A DNA stretch of 64,000 bases, from contig JARZZO010000001.1 of the NCBI GenBank assembly GCA_030544215.1, positions 44,051,098 to 44,115,097 of the forward strand, written 5' to 3'. Below are positions 57,464-64,000 of the stretch, one piece after another. Both the position numbers and the translations under genes were made by a program. Positions within the stretch are counted from its first letter, which is position 1; the number at the start of each line of letters is the position of its first letter. The DNA comes from Zantedeschia hybrid cultivar (lineage: Eukaryota; Streptophyta; Magnoliopsida; Alismatales; Araceae). The notes under the pieces were generated by a model. The model was not told where the DNA came from, searched no databases, and was given only the letters and a program-made list of their open reading frames with translations.

Positions 57464-58853
57464 TTACATCTCACAGAATGTTGAGATATGAACCGTTTGA
57501 TAAATTGTAGACGGCCTAGGGGGTGGCATTTCCTCTATCGTCTTCACTTTGTCCGGATCAACCTCAATCCCTCTCCTGCTAACCATAAACCCTAGCAATT
57601 TGTCAGAGGAGACACCGAATACACACTTCTTTGGGTTCATTTTCAGTTGGTGCTCTCTTGACCTCTGCATTACAGCCCTAAGAATTTGACCATGCTCCTT
57701 CCTGGTTTTAGACTTCACTAGGATGTCATCCACATAAACCTCCATGTCGGTGTGAATCATGTCATGAAAGATTGTCATCATTTCCCTTTGGTAGGTGGCT
57801 CCAGCATTCTTAAGCCCAAACGGTATGACCATTGACCATGTAGCAATAAGTTCCACATGGGGTTATGAAAGATGTCTTCTCTTGGTCTTATTTAGCTAGT
57901 CGTATTTGATTATATCCTGAAAAACCATCTATGAAGGACAACATTTCAAATTCAGCCGTATTGTCGACCAGCAAGTCTATGTGAGGAAGTGGGAAATCAT
58001 CCTTCGGACATACTTGATTGAGGTTACGGAAGTCTATGCAAACCCTAACCTTTTCGTCTTTTTTTGCCACGGGGACAATATTATCCATCCACTTAGGATA
58101 GAGCACTACCCGAATGAACTTGGCCTTGTGTAATTTGTTAACCTCTTCTTTTACCTTAAGTGCTAATTCTGGCTGTAGCCATCTCGACTTTTGTTTCATA
58201 GGTCTTGCAGTAGATTTGAGGTTTAGCCGATGCTCCACCAATTCTATGTTTAGTCTGGGCATGTCCTCATATGACCAAGCAAACCCGTCAAGATATTCTC
58301 GGAGTACGACTATTATGGATTTTTCCTCTTTTTGACTCAATTTAGCACTAATTAGCACTACCTTCGGATCCTTCTCAGTTCCGAGGTTGACTTCTTTAGT
58401 GGGCTCATCGACGGCTGACGAAGGCTCGTCAAACCGTCTCATCCCACTCACAAAAGGTTTGGCCAACTCATTATCTTCTTGCTCCTCATCTTCACTAAGC
58501 TCAAACACACCTAAGCCATCATTGCAAGACTCACCTTGCAATGGCTCTATCGGTTCAGAGATGACCCCTTCTTGAGGAAATTTGATAGCCCCTTTTAAGT
58601 ATTTACACCTGTCTGCTAATTCCTGAACTAAGAAAGATGGAACTTGCCTAAGCTTAAATCTTGAACTACTATGTACATGACTTGGAGGATGATTTAGAAT
58701 TGTCCCTGCCGGGACAAGGGTGGATCCTTGAGACAAAGACCCAGTGACGGAAGATTTATTCCAACATGCCATTTCTTCGAAAGTGACTTCACATCCCTGG
58801 GTGTAGGAATTGGGCTTTTTTTTTTGTGACCAAATGTCTCGAACACGAAACAT
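57464..58853 (-). pseudogene. Tat1 reverse transcriptase
   Basis: From the right: FAWSYEDMPRLNIELVEH, RVCIDFRNLNQVCPKDDFPLP, MLSFIDGFSGYNQI, a TAA at about 57887, then VIPFGLKNAGATYQREM, EVYVDDILVKSK (catalytic YVDD) and GFMVSRRGIEVDPDK. The N-terminal part before RT is acidic (ELSEDEEQEDNELAK). Only one stop lies inside the domain. Confidence 0.9.
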
Positions 58854-59607
58854 TTGGGAGATTGTGTTATGACCGAAGCTGGGAGCATAAGAACGGAAGG
58901 TGGGTGGAATAAGAAAGGAATGAACATGGTAGGTGCTGGTTCATTCTTGACCAAAAAGAGCCCTACCTATAGGCTGTCTGGATCATGAAACAAGGATGTT
59001 ATGCCGAAGTCCTCTTCATTTTCCTCTTGAACGTCCTCGTTCTCTTCTTGTACTCCTTCTTCTATCATGAGCAACTCCTACTTTTTCTTCACGAAGTGAT
59101 TCATGAGAGACCACTTTTTTGTCCTTTTTGCTTGATCAGTTGACTTGTAGCCAAGTCCGAATCCTCCGATGATAGGGTTCTCTAAAATGGGCTCTTACAT
59201 CCCTTGTTCTTCCCTTCCTAATCCAGAGCCTGAACTATACCCCATTTTACCCATGAGTTGCCAACCTATGCCAGGCCTGGGCACGGGATGAGAACTAACT
59301 GACGAAAGTATGGGTTCTTTGCCTTTCTTGGAAGTTATCATAGATGGAATCTGCTCTGCTGTTACTGAGTCCAGTGACTTGATATAGGGAGTGCTTTTGA
59401 CTTTCACAATTTTCCCGTTGTACGGGAACTTATAGTACTAGTTGGTGGATGGGACCCCTAGAGTTTGGTCCATCCAAGGTCTCCCTAAAATAGCGTTGTA
59501 GATGGGTTTAACATCCAAGATGTAGAACTCCGAAATCATGGTCACTGGACCAATTTCCAGGTGTAGAAAGATTTTTCCGTCTGCCAGCCTTTGAGAATTA
59601 TCATAGG
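58854..59607 (-). pseudogene. Tat1 protease C-terminus and G-patch
   Basis: Minus frame from 59607: DGKIFLHLEIGPVT, YILDVKPIYNAILGRPWMD (end of protease fold), a TAG at about 59440, then a G-patch motif GIGWQLMGKMGYSSGSGLG at about 59200-59275. G-patches bind RNA or helicases and occur between protease and RT in some gypsy polyproteins. The frame is cut at 59607 by Tat3; the catalytic Asp of the protease lies beyond it. Confidence 0.8.
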
Positions 59608-60943
59608 TGTAGACACGCTAATTTTGACGTCATTTCGAGTAAATTTCATATCATATAATAATGCCTCAGAATGGTCTGGTAATTAATCATTAATTAATTT
59701 TTATTGATATTTTTGAGTGTCGGGTTTAACAGACATGTTTAAGTTAATCAATTAAATTGATTTTAACTCAAATTTCAGTTAAAATATGCATAATTCTAAA
59801 AGACGTCGACCCATGTAGACGCCATTTAGACATTATTCCTATTTTAGCGTTTAAATTTGAATTTTAGTTAATTGATTTATTAGCTAAAAGGCGTCTGCTA
59901 TGGTCGACGCGTTTTAGGTTTCCTAAGCTATTTTAACTTCTCTTCCGGATGTTTATCCTTATCTTAATTAGTGTAAAAGACGTCTACACACGTGGACGCG
60001 TTTTAGCTAATAAAGATAAAGATAAGTTTTTTCGGATATTTATCCTTATCTTAATTAAATCTGAAAGGCGTCAGCCATGCTGGACGCGTTTTAGATAATT
60101 ACAGATAAAGATGAATTAATTAGTAATTATCTGTCGGTTAAGATAGATAAATCTTAGATTTTTCTATGTTAATTGCGAACGCAGAAAATGCCTATAAATA
60201 CCTTACATGTTGAAGGGAGTAAAAAAAAAAGAGTGAATTGAGTTGAGTTGAGCCATAGCGTTATTATAGCGAGTTGAAGATCGAAGCAACAACGTCGTAA
60301 CGCCGGAGCGCTGCTATTTCCAGAAGTCGGCGTCCCTTTTCAAGATCTTCATCCTTTCAAGGCTTCAAACCAATTAGGCATAAGTGTTTCATTTCTGCAT
60401 TCATTTTACATCTTCATTCATTTCATTCTTCATAATCACTTCATACAACACACACTACAGCATCAATCTTTCAAAACCTATCTGTTTTAAGGGGTTTCAA
60501 AGCCATTTAAACAAGTGAGTTTGCTGTTCAATTACATGTTTATAATCATGGTTAGTTTAAATACTACTTCTACTTAAGTTCTCATCATCATTCTTCTTTA
60601 TTTTCTGTTTTCTATCTCTGCTGCACTCAACAACCACAAGAGATCAAAAGGGGAAATCAAGCACAAAGCCAGAAGGACTTCTGGACGATCCTCAACCTCA
60701 AACTCAACAGCAAGAACAAAAGAACAAAGTAATGGCTCTCTTTCTTCAGCCGGCTGAAAGAGGGGAATCAAGGACTCGATATCTTCCGCGTTCAAACAGG
60801 TAGGCGATCATATCTCTTTTGAAACTTTTTAGTTAAAAGTTTCTGGCGATCACTGCACTTCAGTTACTGTTTTTAATAAGTTAGTTTACACTAAACAACA
60901 TAGCTTTTTCATGTTAATCACACGAGCATTTTCAGCACCTACA
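59608..60943 (+). repeat. 5' LTR of Tat3
   Basis: 1336 bp, TGTAGACACG...CACCTACA, TGTAG/CTACA ends. TATA-like CCTATAAATACC at about 60190-60201. Four phased palindromes in U3 at 59802-60090. Confidence 0.88.
59802..60090. repeat. Phased palindromes in Tat3 U3, 88-89-bp spacing
   Basis: GRCGTCNNCCATGNNGACGC-type palindromes start at 59802, 59890, 59979 and 60067, each followed by GTTTTAG or ATTTAG. Spacing is 88, 89 and 88 bp. The same motif returns in the leader. Confidence 0.88.
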
Positions 60944-60947
60944 GCTC

Positions 60948-60968
60948 TTTTGGCGATCACGGTGGGAC
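60948..60968 (+). other. Primer binding site of Tat3
   Basis: TTTTGGCGATCACGGTGGGA starts 4 bp after the LTR end. It matches the PBS at 36150-36167 (minus). The tRNA type is not decided. Confidence 0.8.
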
Positions 60969-62067
60969 TTGGTCTCGCCCTTTTTTAGTTTCCTTTTGTT
61001 CTTGCTATCATCATATCGGGCACCCACGGTGCACCATTTGTGTCTCTCGACACGTCCTCGCCAATTGGTGAGTGTTTAGTTTAATTAATTTCCCTCGTGC
61101 ACCACGTGCACACCCCAGTGGCAAGATCTTGCCCTCCCCTTGATTAGTTCAAAAAGTTGTTTTTGTGATAAAAATGATGTGTGATTGATTGTTTTCCTAG
61201 TTGTTTAGTTAGTAAATCATCCTGTTTAAAACCTGGAACTAAAATTTTTTTGCATGAGTCGATTGTTTACTGCTTTTTACCCTGTTTGAGGAGGATTCAA
61301 CCCAGAAAATCCTCCTGCAAAACTGTTTCTGCGAACTAAAAAGCGTCCAGGAGAATTGACGCGTTTCAAAACCACGTCAGCACACCCAGACGCCTTTTAG
61401 TCTTCAAACTTTCTCTGCTGTTTGCATCTGTTTCTGCGAAAGAATTAAGTTCTGTGTTGAATAGCGTCGACCACCATCGACGCCATTTAGACAGTTTCTT
61501 AGTTATTTTTCAGATCTATTTCTGCGAAAGAATTAAGTTCTGTGTTGAATAGCGTCGACCACCATCGACGCGATTCAGACAGTTTCTTAATTATTTTTCA
61601 GTTTCCAGATTTCTGTGGTTGAGTGCTAGCTACCCATTATTTACTAAGCATTAGAGGCCATCCAGGCCGTAGGGCATACGCATTGAGGCGAATACCCTCC
61701 TCTTCTTAGGAACACATTACTCGACGTCAGCAACTCTCTCTGATTGGGTTGGTCCCTTGATCAGACTAGAGAAGTTGACGTTGAGACCTCCATAAGTCCC
61801 CAAAATCAAGGTATTCCTCCTTGATCATCGGGCTGGTTGTACCAATTGAAGTCCCGGCTAGATTCCGAAAGCGTTGTGAGAAAAAGAGCCCTAGAGAATA
61901 ACGGTGGAAACTGAACTGAAATTAGGATCCTTCCCTGAGCGAAATTGTGGTTTAATCCAATTCAAATAACTCAACAAGGAACCCTAAAATCACGTTAAGC
62001 ATCCACTTGTTTGATTAATCTCTGTACAACTTGTTTGATTAAATCTTTGAAAAGGGAATCTAACATC
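60969..62067 (+). other. Leader of Tat3
   Basis: Non-coding up to gag. At 61433-61608 an 88-bp unit is tandemly duplicated (TCTGCGAAAGAATTAAGTTC at 61433 and 61521). Palindromes of the U3 type lie at 61343, about 61375, 61464 and 61552. Confidence 0.75.
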
Positions 62068-64000
62068 ATGTTGCTGCGATCAGGCAGGGACTTGAGTATG
62101 GCCCAAGACGCCATCATCAACTACGAGGGAGATGCTAATGCCCCTCGCGATTCAGACTTCAACTATGAGAACGGGAGAGATGCTGATGCCTCCCGTAATT
62201 CTGCCCCCATTCCATATCGACATGATGGGAATGTCCGGACTCCTCTTTTTCATCCACAGGATCGATATCCTGATCTTCCCCCGTATGAATATGCGATCCC
62301 TAATCCTGATCTAGAGGGGGACATGAATCAGCATGATCCCTCATCCTCCGATCCTATGGATCTTGTCAATGCTCTGGGAGTTCTTGCCTCCCTACTGGAC
62401 CCTCAGCAGTTCGAGGCGATCCAGTCTATTCTGAAGGGGAAGGCACCCGCGCAGCCTGCTGAGCCGAACCCTATGGCTCCCCCTGTTGTTACTCAACAAC
62501 CTCCTCTTCCTCCTCCTTATATCCATCAGGCCATGGAAGGCCTTCATATTGCTTCTCGGCCAACTGGGCCACAGCTTTCATCATCTAGGCAACTGGCTAG
62601 ACCGCAAACGCCTATTTATCAAAATGCCCTCGGGCATGGCGGAAGCTCTGCCGGACCTCCTCCTTATTGTCCTCCCTGTCCAACGTACTCTAGGCAGCAG
62701 GCCTATCAAGTACTTCCTCCTCCTCCTCCTCCCCAGGCAGATCTGACCACGCAAGCGTTGCTGGCCAAGATGGAGCGCATAGATGAGCAGTTCAACAACC
62801 TCCAGAAGATGATGGGGGTTAAAGCTGTGCCAGAGATCAGTCTACCGAGCCTGCCAGTATTCCACCTGCCACCCTCTGAAATGCCAGTGTATCGGAAGTA
62901 TAACGGTACTGGTAACCCCTTCACACACCTGAAGGAGTTCATGTACGAATCCTCTTTCTGGCAGAATGATAAGAGGTCATTGGCCTTCTTGTTCAGGAGA
63001 TCTCTAGAGGGACCAGCCCTCGAGTGGTTCTTTTCTCTGGAACCCTCCGAAGTAGAGGATTACGGTATCGTTTCACGCAAATTTATCCAACGATACCAGG
63101 ACAGAGTTGCACCCTCCTTGTCTATCACGGACCTCATTGCAGAAAAAATGAAACCGGATGAGGAGTTTGTCAGTTTTGCTGACAGGTGGCGGGGCCTGGC
63201 TGAAAAGGTGAAAGATCACTTGTCCAAATCTGAACAAGTGAAAATGTTAATTTCTAACGCCACGCCCCAGTTCAAGCTAGTCCTCTCCTTGAACAATTTG
63301 ACTAATATGGCAGAGCTCTATGAAAGAGCACGGTACTGCCAGAATGCCTTCAAGGACGCTACATTCTCTAGCGTCTTTGATCCTCACAGACCTAGCAGGC
63401 CTCCACCTCGGAAGCCTGCAGTGCCGAATTCTCCCAGCACAGGTCCAACTACTGAGGGCACGCTCTCTCACGAGCAAGTCAGTACCATGAACAATAACTC
63501 GCCCCAGTTTGTGAGGAACCAACAGCAGTACCAGAGGCCACCGCAGCCGAGCCAACAAGGGTATAGGCAGCAACAGAACCCCCATTATCAACAGCAGTAT
63601 CAGCGGCCCCAGCAGCCGAATCAGAACCAGCAACAGCAACAGCTACAACAACAGCCGCAACGGCAACAGCAGTACCAGCAGCCCCCTCAGCAGTAGTATC
63701 AGCAGCAGCAACAGCCACAGTACCAGCCGCGCGCACCGCCGGCGTACCATAATGTCCCTCCTCCTGGTGACTACAACCAGCAGAGGAGACCTCCAGGCCC
63801 GAAGAGGGCAGAATACCCGGCCCTCCCAGAATCCTTGGCAGATATCTTCAGTGCTTTAATGGCAGCCAATGCCTTAGTTTTGCCGAGGGAAAAGGCCGTC
63901 TGGCCTCAAAATGCCGATACGTCCAGGTATTGCTACTTGCACAGGCAACCTGGGCATACCATTGACACCTGCTTCCAGTTCAGAGATTATATTCATGATC
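62068..64000 (+). pseudogene. Tat3 gag, one nonsense codon, open at the right edge
   Basis: Start chosen at ATG 62068 (MLLRSGRDLSMAQ), as in related gags; an ATG at 62011 is in frame but in the leader. Acidic N-terminus, Pro-rich middle, then the gag core (YNGTGNPFTHLKEF, SLEGPALEWFFSLEPSEV, FADRWRGLAEKV). A Gln-rich stretch (about 63510-63720) contains TAG at 63694-63696 in a row of CAG codons. The frame continues past it to the variant knuckle CYLHRQPGHTIDTC (63931-63972, CX2HX4HX4C) and the window end. It packages the element's RNA. Confidence 0.88.

Larger units (their letters stand above)
44480..59607 (-). mobile_element. Tat1: Tat/Ogre-lineage gypsy element with antisense genes, 5' part outside the window
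   Basis: On minus from the right: protease end and G-patch, RT, gypsy-type RNase H, second (archaeal-type) RNase H, integrase without chromodomain, a long 3' region with two + strand genes, PPT, LTR. Dual RNase H plus antisense ORFs are Tat-lineage hallmarks. It is interrupted by a copia solo LTR and by Tat3 at 59608; gag and 5' LTR should lie beyond Tat3. Confidence 0.85.
59608..64000 (+). mobile_element. Tat3: Tat/Ogre-lineage gypsy element, runs off the right edge
   Basis: 5' LTR 59608-60943, PBS, leader, gag. It is inserted head-on into Tat1 pol at 59608 (candidate 5-bp duplication ATAGG at 59603-59607). It has the least decayed gag in the window, so it is likely younger than Tat1. Confidence 0.88.

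Overview
The window looks like plant nuclear heterochromatin. It is an almost unbroken nest of angiosperm-type LTR retrotransposons plus one Mutator-like DNA transposon, and I see no host housekeeping gene, rRNA, tRNA or CRISPR array. The evidence for a flowering plant is the combination of a chromodomain-bearing Ty3/gypsy chromovirus, Ty1/copia elements primed by initiator tRNA-Met, Ty3/gypsy elements of the Tat/Ogre lineage (dual RNase H, antisense accessory genes), a MULE with 9-bp target duplication, and GT-AG introns of 60-165 bp. I cannot name the species. Essentially every reading frame is broken, mostly by stops that fit C-to-T decay, so nearly all coding entries are listed as pseudogenes.

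Layout. 1-4222: 3' part of a chromovirus on + (gag zinc knuckle, protease, RT, RNase H, integrase, chromodomain, probable 3' LTR). 4223-6623: AT-rich, LTR-like DNA with a 189-bp tandem repeat. 6624-15881: copia copy A on minus, with a truncated 3' LTR, decayed pol, 2.8-kb leader, PBS and 5' LTR. 16330-18197 plus 35180-35400: a Del/Tekay-like gypsy LTR and the end of its pol on minus, split by copia copy B. 18198-35179: copia copy B on minus (same family, 5-bp target duplication CTTAT). Its leader was in turn split by a 7.57-kb MULE at 24924-32496 (TTAAATTAA duplication), which carries a nearly intact transposase and a small GRF zinc-finger gene. 35401-40656: a Tat-type LTR fragment with PBS, a 256-bp tandem repeat and unassigned DNA.

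40657-64000 is a nest of three Tat-lineage gypsy elements. Tat2 (minus) shows its 3' LTR at 40657-41255 and a spliced gene on the opposite strand with its own TATA box and upstream repeats. Tat1 (minus) is inserted into the end of that gene. Its 3' LTR is 44480-46021 and its pol lies at 55097-59607. Between the two lie two spliced genes on the opposite strand, one DUF7745-like and one with a plant mobile domain (PMD), and a copia solo LTR (46137-47689) has landed in this stretch. Tat3 (+) is inserted into Tat1 pol at 59608. Its 5' LTR, PBS, leader and gag run off the right edge.

The most interesting system is the set of intron-containing genes carried antisense inside Tat elements. An antisense gene keeps its introns through retrotransposition because the element's genomic RNA is the complementary strand. 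The three Tat loci also carry arrays of short palindromes that differ in sequence but share a shape.
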